Assembly (NCBI GenBank): GCA_965207755.1
Contig: OZ242297.1
Span: forward strand, 1,984,001 to 2,048,000
DNA length: 64,000 nucleotides
Source of the DNA: Aldehydirespirator sp028819505
GTDB lineage: Bacteria > Actinomycetota > Acidimicrobiia > Acidimicrobiales > Aldehydirespiratoraceae
Direction: 5' to 3'
This document shows positions 25,105 to 34,973 of this stretch, piece after piece; the first letter of the stretch is position 1, and every line of letters starts with the position of its first letter. The notes beneath the pieces are model-generated. The model did not search any database, was not told the origin of the DNA, and saw only the letters and a list, made by a program, of their open reading frames with translations. The position numbers were made by a program, and so were the translations under genes.

Positions 25105-28100
25105 TGAAGTACCGCGACCTGATCGCCTTCGAGCCGATCGACTCGGTCAAGGTGCTGCGCGACGCCGAGGACTTGGAGGCAGCCCGCCGGGACGTCGAGA
25201 CCCTGGTCGTGTCGCCTCGCCTGGCCGAGCAGCTGACCTACGTGATCCTGCCCAACCTGAACCTCGACACCGCACCCGACGCCAAGGGGATGTTGGTCGT
25301 CGCCAACTATGGAACCGGCAAGACGCACCTGATGTCGGTGGTGTCCTCAATCCTCGAACGCTCCGAGTTGGTGGAGCTGGTGCAGTCCGAGGCCGTTCGT
25401 GAGGCAGCAGCCCCGGTGGCCGGCCGCTACCGGGTGATCCGGGCGGAGATCGGCGCGACATCGATGGGTCTTCGCGACATCATCACCACCGAGCTCACCG
25501 ACGGGCTGGCGCGCCTCGGCGTGGACTTCGAGTTCCCGGATCTGTCCAAGGTCACCAACACCAAGCGGAGCCTCGAAGAGATGATGGCCGCGTTCGAGGC
25601 TGTCCACGGTGATCAGGGCCTACTGCTGGTGCTCGACGAGATGCTGGACTACCTGGCTTCGCGGCGCGACAACGAACTCCGCGTGGACCTGGCCGTGCTG
25701 CGCGAGATCGGCGAGATATGCAAGTCGACCCGGTTCCGGTTCATCGGCGGCGTGCAGGAGGCGATCTTCGACAACCCACGCTTCGCAAGCGCCGCCGACG
25801 CGGTGATCAGGGTCCGGGAGCGGTTCACCCAGATGCGCATCTCCCGGGAGGACATCGCCTTCGTCGTTCAGGAGCGACTGCTGCGCAAGACGGCGCAGCA
25901 GAAGGCGATGATCCGCGAACATCTGCTGGCGTTCGCTCCGGCCTACGAGGGGATGGCTGAGAACGTCGAGACGTTCGTGGCGCTCTACCCCGTGCATCCG
26001 GCCTACCTGCGGATCTTCGAGCTCGTCACGCTGGTTGAGAAGCGCAAGGTGCTGACCACGCTGTCGGACGAGATGAGGGCGATTCTCGATGCCGACGTGC
26101 CCGAGAACGAGCCGGGACTGATCTGCTACGACACCTACAGGGCGCAATTGGAGGCGGACCCGTCGAATCGGGCCATCCCGGAGGTCCGAGAGGTGCTCGA
26201 CAAGGCACAGGTGCTGAGCGCCAGAGTGTCCCGTGCGCTTCCGACGCCGGAGTACGTGTCCACCGCCTTGCGGATCGTCGACGCGCTTGCTGTTCATCGG
26301 CTTACCACCGAGGACATCAACGCCCCGATCGGTCCGTCCTGCCCGGAGTTGCGCGATGACTTGACGCTCCTGCCGCCAGGTCTGCCGGAAGTGGACTCCT
26401 TCTTCTTGGAGACGACCGTCGGATCGATCATCGACGACATGATCCGGGCTGTCTCGGGCCAGTTCATCACCCTCAACGACGAGAACGGGCAGGTGTATCT
26501 CGATGTTCGCAAGGACATCGACTACGACCAGCGGATCGAGGAGCGGGCCGAGTCCCTGGACGACGCCCGGCTGGACGAGGCCTACTTCCACGCCTTGGAG
26601 ACCGTGCTCGAACAGCGCGACAACCCGTACGTCGCCGGGTACCGGATCTGGGCCTATGAACTCAACTGGGCCGCCAAGCACGTGACCCGTCCGGGCTACC
26701 TGTTCATGGGGGCGCCGAACGAGCGCTCGACCGCGCAGCCTCCGCGGGACTTCTACGTTTACTTCCTACAGCCCTACGACCCGCCCAGCTTCACCGACGA
26801 GGAGAAGCCCGACGAGGTGTTCTTCCGGCTCGTCTCACCCGACGACGACTTCACCGACGCGCTGCGTCGCTACGCCGGGGCGGTGGCCTTGGAAGCCGAG
26901 TCCACCGGCCAGCACCGCACCGTCTACGCCGAGCGACGCCACCGGAACCTGCAGGCCATGGTGGCCTGGCTGCGAAAGCACATGGGAGAGGCTGTGACAG
27001 TCACATACCGGGGTGAGTCCCAGCCGGTCTCGTCGCGTCTGGCATCGTCGCCGGGCTCGCGGGCGACGGTGAAAGAACAGATCGACACCATCGCGGCAGC
27101 GGCCCTCGTGCCGCACTTCGAGGATCGCTACCCCGACTACCCGCCCTTCGGCGTGCAGGTGACACGGGCCAACCTCGCTGAGACCGTGAAGCAGGCGCTG
27201 CAGCAGGTCGTCACCACCCGCTCCAACCTGCTGGGCAGCAGGGTGCTGGCGGCGCTCGGCCTCGTTGACGTTCAGGGCAACCTGGTCGATGACGGGCTCT
27301 ACGCCGGCCACCTTCTTGCGCAAGTCGCAAGCGGGGACGGCCAGGCGGTGAACCGCGGCGAGCTCTTCGCCGAGCGCGACCCCGGCGTGGCCACTTGGGG
27401 GCCGTGGCATCTCGAGCCGTGCTGGTTCGTGGTGGTGGCCGCGGCGCTTACTCAGCTCGGGCGACTCGAGATCGGCTTCAAGCGCGGCCAGCTCGACGCG
27501 CTCGGCCTCGATGGGCTCATCCGCATGGACCTTGAGGAGATCGAGTCGGTCACGCATGTCGCACCGCCGAAGGAACTGCCGATCAGAGTGCTCAAGAAGG
27601 CGGTCACCCTGGTAGGCATCCCCGCCGGCCATGTCGGCCCCAGCGGAGCGACCGAGACGCTAGTGAAGAGCGTCGCGACAAGTTGCACCGACTACACCGA
27701 ACGGATCGCCAAGGCTCGAGGTCTGCTCAGCGACGGCATCAACGTCTGGGGCGCCGACGTGCTCGAACACCGCAGCGAACGATCCGCTGCACTGCGCGCC
27801 CTCGAAGACGCGGTGAACAACCTGAAGGCGCGCAACACCGTCGGCAAGCTCAACCGGCTGGACCTCACCGACGACCAGATTTCACAGGCGAACGAAGGCA
27901 GAGAAGCTCTGAAGTGGCTGGAGGACGCTGTCGCCGTGGCGACCCATGTCACTGACGTGACCGCCTATCTGCGCGAGGCCGTTGACGTGTTCGGCCCGAG
28001 CAACCCTGTGAGCGTCGATGCCGATGATCTGCGCACCGACCTGCTCAAGCTGTTCCGCACCGACGCCCCGCCCGATGCAGGCCGAGCCAGCGCTCACAAG

Positions 28101-28790
28101 GCGACCGGGGAGCAGTTGAGACAGCGGTTCGCCCAGGAAGCGGTGTCCGCCCACAGCCGCGATCGCCTCGACGGTGCAGGCGACGAGAGCAAACGGCGCA
28201 TTCTCGAGGGCAACATCTACAAGAACCTCACGCGGCTCACGCCCATCGAGTTGCTGCCCGGTGGCCGCCACGCCGCGCTGGAGCAGCGGCTGATCGACCT
28301 GAGGACCTGCAAGACCTTTGATCCAACTGCACTGGTCCGAAGCGTCACCTGCCCCGAGTGCAGCTACCGGCCCCGCCCTGCGGACCATGCCACTGCGAAG
28401 GCCCGGCTCGAACAGATCGAAGAAGAGATCCTTGGGTTGCACGCAGAGTGGGAGCGAGCTCTGCTCGACTCGTTGGCTGTGTCGGAGATGGCCGAGCAGA
28501 TAGCAATGCTCGGCGCTGCGGAGCGAGAGACGGTGGAGGCGTTCCTAGAGGCTCAGCACCTTCCCGAGTCGGTCACCGACGAGTTCGTCCGGGCAGTCCG
28601 CCAGGTTCTGAACCGTTTCGAGGTTCGCGCGATCTCCCCCAAGGGGGTCTGGGACACACTGTTTCCCCAGGCGGCACCGGCCACTGTTGCCGAACTCAGA
28701 GAGAGGTTCAGCGGTCTGCTCGACGGGCTTGTCGACGGCTCCCCCGAGGAGCGGGTCCGCTTCGTCCCCCGCGAAGAGGAGGCTTCGTGA
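25104..28790 (+). CDS. brxC: BREX type 3 BrxC-like ATPase (DUF6079-type)
   Basis: 1228 residues. Walker A is ANYGTGKTHLMS (GTGKT at about residues 70-74), Walker B LLLVLDEMLDYLASRR (about 174-189). The long region after it, with EAIFDNPRFASAADAVIRVR and YPVHPAYLRIFELV, matches the large BREX/DUF6079 P-loop proteins. A zinc-ribbon-like CPECSYRP lies near the C-terminus. In BREX, BrxC is an AAA+-like ATPase needed for phage exclusion and host methylation. It shares one base with brxF and four (GTGA) with pglX. Composition looks less GC-extreme than the neighbouring housekeeping genes, which fits acquisition. Confidence 0.85.
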   Translation: MKYRDLIAFEPIDSVKVLRDAEDLEAARRDVETLVVSPRLAEQLTYVILPNLNLDTAPDAKGMLVVANYGTGKTHLMSVVSSILERSELVELVQSEAVREAAAPVAGRYRVIRAEIGATSMGLRDIITTELTDGLARLGVDFEFPDLSKVTNTKRSLEEMMAAFEAVHGDQGLLLVLDEMLDYLASRRDNELRVDLAVLREIGEICKSTRFRFIGGVQEAIFDNPRFASAADAVIRVRERFTQMRISREDIAFVVQERLLRKTAQQKAMIREHLLAFAPAYEGMAENVETFVALYPVHPAYLRIFELVTLVEKRKVLTTLSDEMRAILDADVPENEPGLICYDTYRAQLEADPSNRAIPEVREVLDKAQVLSARVSRALPTPEYVSTALRIVDALAVHRLTTEDINAPIGPSCPELRDDLTLLPPGLPEVDSFFLETTVGSIIDDMIRAVSGQFITLNDENGQVYLDVRKDIDYDQRIEERAESLDDARLDEAYFHALETVLEQRDNPYVAGYRIWAYELNWAAKHVTRPGYLFMGAPNERSTAQPPRDFYVYFLQPYDPPSFTDEEKPDEVFFRLVSPDDDFTDALRRYAGAVALEAESTGQHRTVYAERRHRNLQAMVAWLRKHMGEAVTVTYRGESQPVSSRLASSPGSRATVKEQIDTIAAAALVPHFEDRYPDYPPFGVQVTRANLAETVKQALQQVVTTRSNLLGSRVLAALGLVDVQGNLVDDGLYAGHLLAQVASGDGQAVNRGELFAERDPGVATWGPWHLEPCWFVVVAAALTQLGRLEIGFKRGQLDALGLDGLIRMDLEEIESVTHVAPPKELPIRVLKKAVTLVGIPAGHVGPSGATETLVKSVATSCTDYTERIAKARGLLSDGINVWGADVLEHRSERSAALRALEDAVNNLKARNTVGKLNRLDLTDDQISQANEGREALKWLEDAVAVATHVTDVTAYLREAVDVFGPSNPVSVDADDLRTDLLKLFRTDAPPDAGRASAHKATGEQLRQRFAQEAVSAHSRDRLDGAGDESKRRILEGNIYKNLTRLTPIELLPGGRHAALEQRLIDLRTCKTFDPTALVRSVTCPECSYRPRPADHATAKARLEQIEEEILGLHAEWERALLDSLAVSEMAEQIAMLGAAERETVEAFLEAQHLPESVTDEFVRAVRQVLNRFEVRAISPKGVWDTLFPQAAPATVAELRERFSGLLDGLVDGSPEERVRFVPREEEAS

Positions 28791-31432
28791 GCGGGTCACC
28801 GCCTCGGAACCGCCACCTCCCCCTCGACTCGCTCGACACCCCCGATCCCAGCCGGGACGCCCGTGTAGAGGCCGCACGCGAGGAACTGCGACGGCGCCTC
28901 CCGGAGATGCGCTTGCTGCCTGGCTGCCCCCATGGCAGCGACGACGACATCCTGACTATGTCCTACCCGCCGTACTACACCGCCTGCCCGAATCCGTTCA
29001 TCGCCGACTGGCTGGCGGGCCTCGACCGACCCGACGACGACCGCGTCGACCCAGGTCCGTTCGCCACCGACGTCGTGGAGGGCAAGGGCAACGCCTTCTA
29101 CAAGGCGCATTCGTATCCAACGAAGGTGCCCCACCCGGCGATCATGCGGTTCATCCTCCACTACACCCGCCCCGGCGACGTCGTGCTCGACGGCTTCGCC
29201 GGCTCGGGCATGACCGGCGTCGCCGCGCAGGCCTGCGGCAACCCCGATCCGAAGGTCAGGCAGGCCATCGAGGCGGAACTCGGTGACGACAACATCGAAT
29301 GGGGCACGCGGCGGGCAATCCTCGGTGAGCTGGGTCCGTCGGCCACCTTCATCGCCGCTGGCGTGAACCTGCCCGTCGACGGCGACGACTTCGACCGGGC
29401 CTCGCAGGACTTGCTCGACCGCTTCGACCGCGAGTACGGCTGGATGTATCGCACCACGGCCACGCCCGAGAGCGGGGAGCCCTTCGAGGCTGGCATCGAC
29501 TACGTCGTCTGGTCGGAGGTGTTCACGTGTCCGCACTGCGGAAGCGAGGTCGTCTTCTACGACGCTGCCTTCGACCCGGACACTGGCCGAGTGGACCACG
29601 AGTTCTGCTGTTCCTCATGTGGCGCGTTGCTCAATAAGAGGGCTCTCGAACGCCGTCCGATAAAGGAACGGACTCTCGCCGGTGACATCGTCGAACGAGT
29701 CGAGTTCCGCCCCGTGAGGATCTCGTGGCGCAGCACCAGAGGGTCCGGTGAGAAACACTTCGAGGAGAGTGACCGGCACGTCCTCGACAGGATTCGACAG
29801 CTCCGAGTCGCCGGTGTCCCGTCCGGGACGCTGCCGCTAGATGACCTGGTTCACGGGACCAGGCTCGGACCGAAGGGATTCGAGAAGGTGCATCACCTGT
29901 GGCCCGATCGCGCCCTCGCCGCTTTGTCAGTGCTCTGGGCTTGGACCGCAGACGAGTCAGACCCGCTCACACGGCTGGCCCTCCGCTTCTGGATCGAGCA
30001 GGCCTTCTGGGGTCTGTCATGGATGAACCGGTACACGCCTACCCACTACTCAGTCCTCAATCGATACATGACCGGCGTTTACTACGTGGGGTCGCTTGTC
30101 GCAGAGTGCTCGATCCGCTACAACCTCCAAGGCTCCTCGCCCGCGCGGGGCAAGCGTCAGTCCTTGGTGAAGCTGTGGAACTCCTCGCCGGCGTCAGCGG
30201 GCGAGGTGATGATCAGCACCGGTTCCTCCACTGACATGCCGGTGCCTGATGCCAGCGTCGACTATGTGTTCGTCGATCCGCCGTTCGGACAGAACATTCC
30301 GTACTCCGATCTTGCTCTCGTCGTCGAGGAGTGGCACCGCGTCACGACCTCCCCCTCGGAGGAGGCGACCCAGGATCCTTTCAAGGGACGAGGGCTGGAC
30401 GAGTACGCCGAGTTGATGCGCCGCTGCTTCGCCGAGTTCTTCCGCGTGCTGAAGCCGGGCCGGTGGATGACGGTGGAGTTCTCGAACCACTCCAACGATG
30501 TGTGGCTGCGCATCCAGGATGCCTTGGCGTCGGCTGGGTTCGTGGTTGCCGACACCCGCGTGTTCGACAAGGATCAGCTCTCCTACCGGCAGGTCACCGC
30601 CGATAACGCCGTCAAGCACGACTTAGTGATCTCGGCGTACAAGCCGACGGAGGAGACCGAGCGCTCGTTCGGGGTGGCAGCCGGCGGTGAGGACGCGGCT
30701 TGGGCATTCGTGCGGTTGCACTTGTCGCGGGTTCCGGTCACCGAGGGCGTTCGCGGCCGGGCTCTGGTGGTGCGGGAGCGTCAGGCTGACCGGGTGTATG
30801 AGCGGATGGTGGCCTACCATGTGGCCCGCAACACCCTAGTGCCGATGACTGCCGCAGAGTTCTACGCCGGTCTGGAGCAGCGCTTCCCGGTGCGCGACGG
30901 CATGTACTTCCTCGCCGAGCAGCTTGAGGAGTACGAGCGATTCCGGATCACCTTCAAGGAGCTGGCCGCGCAGGTGCTTTTCATCCGCGACGAGTCCTCA
31001 GCAGTCCAGTGGCTGCGGCAGCTGTTGAAGGACAGGCCGCGCTCGTTCGCCGACATCCAGCCCGCGTTCATGCAACAGATGCAGTCGGGCGTCGCTTCTT
31101 GGGAGGAGCTGCCCGAACTGCGCGACATGCTCGAGGCCAACTTCGTTGACGACGGCGCCGGCCGCTGGATGGTGCCCGACCCGAAGAAGTCCGAGCATCT
31201 CGAACAACTACGGACCAGGGCACTGCTACGAGAGTTCGACTCCTACGGGGCGAGCAGGGGCCCGCTTACGAAGTTCCGCTCCGAAGCGGTGCGGGCGGGG
31301 TTCCGGCAGGCGTGGGCCGACAGGGCGTTCGACACGATCCTCGCGGTCGGGCACCGGCTGCCGTCGGACGCCTTCGCGGAGGACTCGGCGCTGCTGCACT
31401 ACTACCGCAACGCCGAGCGTCTCGCGGTGTAG
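28787..31432 (+). CDS. pglX: BREX type 3 adenine-specific DNA methyltransferase PglXI
   Basis: 881 residues from GTG 28787, which overlaps the brxC stop as GTGA; the longer frame from 28358 lies inside brxC. The SAM-binding motif is VVLDGFAGSGMTGVAAQ (about residues 133-149) and the catalytic motif is VDPPFGQNIPYSDL (about 495). Between them is a Cys4 zinc ribbon, CPHCGSE and CCSSCGA. YPPYYTACPNPFIADWLAG precedes motif I, as in DUF1156-like methylases. In BREX this enzyme marks host DNA by N6-adenine methylation. The target recognition domain is probably the unassigned C-terminal third. Confidence 0.87.
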   Translation: MSGSPPRNRHLPLDSLDTPDPSRDARVEAAREELRRRLPEMRLLPGCPHGSDDDILTMSYPPYYTACPNPFIADWLAGLDRPDDDRVDPGPFATDVVEGKGNAFYKAHSYPTKVPHPAIMRFILHYTRPGDVVLDGFAGSGMTGVAAQACGNPDPKVRQAIEAELGDDNIEWGTRRAILGELGPSATFIAAGVNLPVDGDDFDRASQDLLDRFDREYGWMYRTTATPESGEPFEAGIDYVVWSEVFTCPHCGSEVVFYDAAFDPDTGRVDHEFCCSSCGALLNKRALERRPIKERTLAGDIVERVEFRPVRISWRSTRGSGEKHFEESDRHVLDRIRQLRVAGVPSGTLPLDDLVHGTRLGPKGFEKVHHLWPDRALAALSVLWAWTADESDPLTRLALRFWIEQAFWGLSWMNRYTPTHYSVLNRYMTGVYYVGSLVAECSIRYNLQGSSPARGKRQSLVKLWNSSPASAGEVMISTGSSTDMPVPDASVDYVFVDPPFGQNIPYSDLALVVEEWHRVTTSPSEEATQDPFKGRGLDEYAELMRRCFAEFFRVLKPGRWMTVEFSNHSNDVWLRIQDALASAGFVVADTRVFDKDQLSYRQVTADNAVKHDLVISAYKPTEETERSFGVAAGGEDAAWAFVRLHLSRVPVTEGVRGRALVVRERQADRVYERMVAYHVARNTLVPMTAAEFYAGLEQRFPVRDGMYFLAEQLEEYERFRITFKELAAQVLFIRDESSAVQWLRQLLKDRPRSFADIQPAFMQQMQSGVASWEELPELRDMLEANFVDDGAGRWMVPDPKKSEHLEQLRTRALLREFDSYGASRGPLTKFRSEAVRAGFRQAWADRAFDTILAVGHRLPSDAFAEDSALLHYYRNAERLAV

Positions 31433-31437
31433 CGCCT

Positions 31438-33183
31438 GTGGCCGAGCGGCGCTGGGCGTGGCTTCCCGCGGCGGGCGAGCCCGTGGAGGTGCTGAGCCGC
31501 GACGAGCTATGGGGACGCCGGGTAGACGAGATCGTCGTTCCCTCGTCCCAGCGTCGCCTGCGGGTCCCCGCCGACGAGGTGGTCGAACTCGGAATCCGGA
31601 AGTGGTCGGAGGCAGAGGTGACCTGGCGGGCTGCGGCGACCCGGGCGCTGAGCCTTGCCGCCGAGGGCGATCCTCTCGTAACCGCCAGAGCGAGCGTGAG
31701 ACTGCTCCCCCACCAGCGGGCCACCTTGGAGCGAGCCCTGCGTATGGACCCTGTGCGCCTCGCGGTATGCGACGAGGTCGGGCTGGGCAAGACCATCACC
31801 GCCGGGGCGATCTTCACCGAGATGAAGGCCCGTCGCCGCGTCCGGCGCGCGGTGGTCGTCGCGCCCAAGGGCGTGCAACTCCAATGGGTGGCCGAGATGG
31901 CCGAGCGCTTCGGCGAGGACTTCGTCCGTGTCGGCCCTGAGGGCGTGCCGGTGGACTCGGGCGTCGATCCGTGGCGGTCCTTCGACCGGGTGGTCTGCCA
32001 GCTGGATGCCGTCAAGCCGCTGCGTCAGCGCGCCGGGTGGAGCCCCGAGCAGGTCGAGGCGCATAACGCGGCCCGGTTCCGGGCGGTGGTGGACGCGGGC
32101 TGGGACATGGTGATCATCGACGAGGCCCACCATGTAGCCGGTTCCCGAGACGACGTGGCCCGGTACCGCCTGGCCATGGAACTGGCCGCCGCAACGCCGC
32201 ATGTGCTGCTGTTGTCGGCCACGCCGCACTCGGGCAAGAGCGACGGGTTCCGGCGTTTCTTGGGGCTGCTCGACGACGGGTTCGTGAGGGGTCGGCCGCT
32301 GCAGCGAGCCACGGTCGCCCCCCATGTGGCCCGCACCGAGAAGCGGCTGGCGGTGGACCAGGCCGGGCGTGCGCTGTTCCAGCCGCGGGAGACGACACTG
32401 CGGGTGGCGCCCTACACCGACCGCGAGATCGAACGCGAGCTCTATGAGGCAGTCACCGAGTACGTCCGCAGCGGATGGGACGCGGCCAAGCGGCAGAGAC
32501 GGAGGTCGGCCGGATTCCTGGTGCTGTTGATGCAGCGGCTGATGGCCTCCAGTACGGCCGCGATCCTCGCCGCTCTTGAGAAGCGGTCGGCAGCTCTCGG
32601 CGAGCGCGGCGCACAGCTGGCGCTGTTCGTGGACCGCGACGAAGACTGGGCCGACCTCACCGGCGAGGAGCAGTACCGGGCCCTCACCGAGGCACGGGGG
32701 CCGGCATGGGAGACCGAGCCGATCGCCGGGACGTCGCGCCCGGAACGCATTGCAAGGCTGGTCGATGTGGCGGCAGAGGCGAAGAAGGCTCTCGGTCGGC
32801 CGGTTGACGACCCACTCGACGCTCTCACCGCGCTGCCCGAGATGGCGCCAGGGGAGCCGTGCCCAGTCATTCGCGTACCCGAGGCCCAGGCTGGCTGGTT
32901 ATCGATCTGGGAGGTCACTCCTGACGGAATAGCTCGCAGCGCAGCTGCGGTGTTCCAGCCGGACGAGGGCCTGGTGCGCCCCGATCTCTCCGTGACGCTC
33001 TGGGATCGCTGCTACACAGGCGTCCCGCTCGCGGACAATCGGACACCGGACACCGGGACGTGGGAACGCGTCACCGCCACGGGCGTCGACCACGCCTACC
33101 AGGCTGTTGCCCGCCTTGCCGGAGAATCCGAAATGACCCTGCCCGGCGCTCAGCTCCGGCTCCTGGTCCGGGTGGAACCGTGA
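31438..33183 (+). CDS. brxHII: BREX type 3 helicase BrxHII, apparently lacking the second RecA domain
   Basis: 581 residues from GTG 31438, five bases after pglX. The first SF2/SNF2-type RecA domain is complete: motif I CDEVGLGKTITAGAIF (about residues 113-128), II IIDEAHHVAGS (about 226-236), III LLSATPHSGKSDGF. The chain then runs through LVLLMQRLMASSTAAILAAL and ERIARLVDVAAEAKKALG and passes straight to a C-terminal region (PVIRVPEAQAGWLSIWEVTP). No motif IV, V or VI (for example a QRxGRxxR box) exists. BrxHII proteins I know of are about 900 residues or more, so roughly 300 residues seem lost in frame. As written it should not work as a helicase motor. Confidence 0.8.
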   Translation: MAERRWAWLPAAGEPVEVLSRDELWGRRVDEIVVPSSQRRLRVPADEVVELGIRKWSEAEVTWRAAATRALSLAAEGDPLVTARASVRLLPHQRATLERALRMDPVRLAVCDEVGLGKTITAGAIFTEMKARRRVRRAVVVAPKGVQLQWVAEMAERFGEDFVRVGPEGVPVDSGVDPWRSFDRVVCQLDAVKPLRQRAGWSPEQVEAHNAARFRAVVDAGWDMVIIDEAHHVAGSRDDVARYRLAMELAAATPHVLLLSATPHSGKSDGFRRFLGLLDDGFVRGRPLQRATVAPHVARTEKRLAVDQAGRALFQPRETTLRVAPYTDREIERELYEAVTEYVRSGWDAAKRQRRRSAGFLVLLMQRLMASSTAAILAALEKRSAALGERGAQLALFVDRDEDWADLTGEEQYRALTEARGPAWETEPIAGTSRPERIARLVDVAAEAKKALGRPVDDPLDALTALPEMAPGEPCPVIRVPEAQAGWLSIWEVTPDGIARSAAAVFQPDEGLVRPDLSVTLWDRCYTGVPLADNRTPDTGTWERVTATGVDHAYQAVARLAGESEMTLPGAQLRLLVRVEP

Positions 33184-34973
33184 CGGAGTGGATCTCGTCG
33201 CAGCTCGGAGAGGTCCTCGACCGGACCTCGGGAACCGCGGTGGTGCTCGACCCGGATGGCGTGCTCGACGAGGGGGCGATCGCGAGCCTCACGGAAGCCT
33301 GCCGAGTGATCCGCGCCGACGGCTGGCTCGGTCTTCGACGCGTTTGGGACCTGGACGTTCGTCGCCGCTCCGACAGCCCCCGGACCCTGATCTGTGTCTC
33401 ATCAGATGAGTTTGCCGCCGCGACAGACCTTCCCTGGGACATCGAGCACGAGGCCGACGACGTGGTCCGTCTACGTTGGCCAGTCCCGAAAGAACTTCGC
33501 GCCCTGCTGCGCTCCGCCGACCCGATTGGCGCCCAGAACCTCATTGACGCCGCTGGAACGCGCATCGGCGCTGCCGAGATCGTCGCCTCCGCCTACGGGG
33601 TTGCGTTGGGCGATCCAGGGTCCGAACTCGAGAGCGTCGTTCGGCAAAGGCTCATGCCGGAGACACCTGCGGAACTCTGGGACGCATTGGCCGCGATCCT
33701 GGCCACGCCGGCCGCTCGAAGCGTTGCCGCAGGCCGAGGGGACCTCGCCGGTCTCCAGCGACTCTGGAACGAATGGCTCCGCCATGGTCACGCAGACGGT
33801 GCCGATTCACTCGCGGCTGCACCGGGGGCTGTGCTGGGACTGCTTGGCGCGGGACTGCTCAAGCCGGCACCGATTCGGGCGACCGGTCTTCCGGACTGGG
33901 CGCACGTCGGGGCCATCGACCCCGATCCTGAGCAGTTGGTTGCCGAACTCCTCGCCGTCCAGCCCTCTGAGCCAGTCGACCGGGCCGGCTGGATCGACAC
34001 AGCGTCGTGGTGGGGGCAGGTCCGAGCCGCCATTGCCGCGTCGCCCGCCCCTCCAGAGAACGCCGATTCGGCTTGGCGCATCTGGGAACAACTGGACGAT
34101 CGGTTTCGTGCCTGGCTGCGCCACAGCTATGGTTCCTCACTGCTTTCTGCCGCGCCGTTCGCGGCGTTGCACCAAATCGCCCCCCGTCTCGCACGCCGCG
34201 TAGAAGAGGGAGCCAAAATCCTCCTCGTCGTCATCGACGGCCTCGGCTTCGCCCAATGGCACCCGCTGCGTCGGGCCGCGAGCCTCACCGTTCTTGAAGC
34301 CACCGGGAGTCTGGCAATGATCCCAACCCTCACCAGCGTGTCCCGTCAAGCCATCTTCGCCGGCGCGCTGCCCCGCGATTTCGCCCAGCACATCGACACC
34401 ACCCATGCCGAGGAACGCCGATGGAGGCAATTCTGGACCGGCCGGGGGATCGCCGACCGGCACGTCTCCTACACCAAGGTCAGTGGCGGCGATGCGGTCC
34501 CGATCCCCGAGCCGCACGAACGTGTCGCCGCTGTCGTCGTGAACGCCGTTGACGAGATTCTTCACGGCGCCGAAGTGCTCGGCGACCGGCAGGTGGCCGC
34601 CAACGTCGATCTTTGGGCGCGCACAGGGTTCCTAACGGACCTCGTTACCGGGGCCATCCAAGGCGACTACGAGACATGGATCACCTCCGATCACGGCAAC
34701 CTTCCCACCCTCCCGCGCCCGGCCCCCAAGGAGGGCCACACCGTTGAGCAGGCCGGCACCCGCGTCCGCATCTATTCCAACGCCGCCCTGCGCCAACAGG
34801 CCGCCGAGCACGGCGAGATCTGGGATCCGCCCGGACTGCCCACTGGCAGCGCCGGCTACTACCCCCTGTTCGCCCCTGGCCGGTACGGATACCACACCAG
34901 CGGCAAGCGGGTCAGTCACGGCGGCATGTCCCTGGACGAAGTCATCGTCCCAGTAGCGCGAGTGTCCACATGA
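33180..34973 (+). CDS. pglZ: BREX type 3 PglZ (alkaline-phosphatase-superfamily protein)
   Basis: 597 residues from GTG 33180, overlapping brxHII as GTGA. The PglZ core is in the second half: metal-binding LLVVIDGLGFAQW (about residue 350), nucleophile region IPTLTSVSRQAIFAGALP, WITSDHGNLPTL (about 500) and HGGMSLDEVIVPVARV at the C-terminus. PglZ is the signature protein of all BREX systems and is needed for phage restriction; the biochemical role is still debated. All metal-site residues that I can place are kept, unlike the helicase next to it. It overlaps brxA as ATGA. Confidence 0.9.
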   Translation: MTEWISSQLGEVLDRTSGTAVVLDPDGVLDEGAIASLTEACRVIRADGWLGLRRVWDLDVRRRSDSPRTLICVSSDEFAAATDLPWDIEHEADDVVRLRWPVPKELRALLRSADPIGAQNLIDAAGTRIGAAEIVASAYGVALGDPGSELESVVRQRLMPETPAELWDALAAILATPAARSVAAGRGDLAGLQRLWNEWLRHGHADGADSLAAAPGAVLGLLGAGLLKPAPIRATGLPDWAHVGAIDPDPEQLVAELLAVQPSEPVDRAGWIDTASWWGQVRAAIAASPAPPENADSAWRIWEQLDDRFRAWLRHSYGSSLLSAAPFAALHQIAPRLARRVEEGAKILLVVIDGLGFAQWHPLRRAASLTVLEATGSLAMIPTLTSVSRQAIFAGALPRDFAQHIDTTHAEERRWRQFWTGRGIADRHVSYTKVSGGDAVPIPEPHERVAAVVVNAVDEILHGAEVLGDRQVAANVDLWARTGFLTDLVTGAIQGDYETWITSDHGNLPTLPRPAPKEGHTVEQAGTRVRIYSNAALRQQAAEHGEIWDPPGLPTGSAGYYPLFAPGRYGYHTSGKRVSHGGMSLDEVIVPVARVST

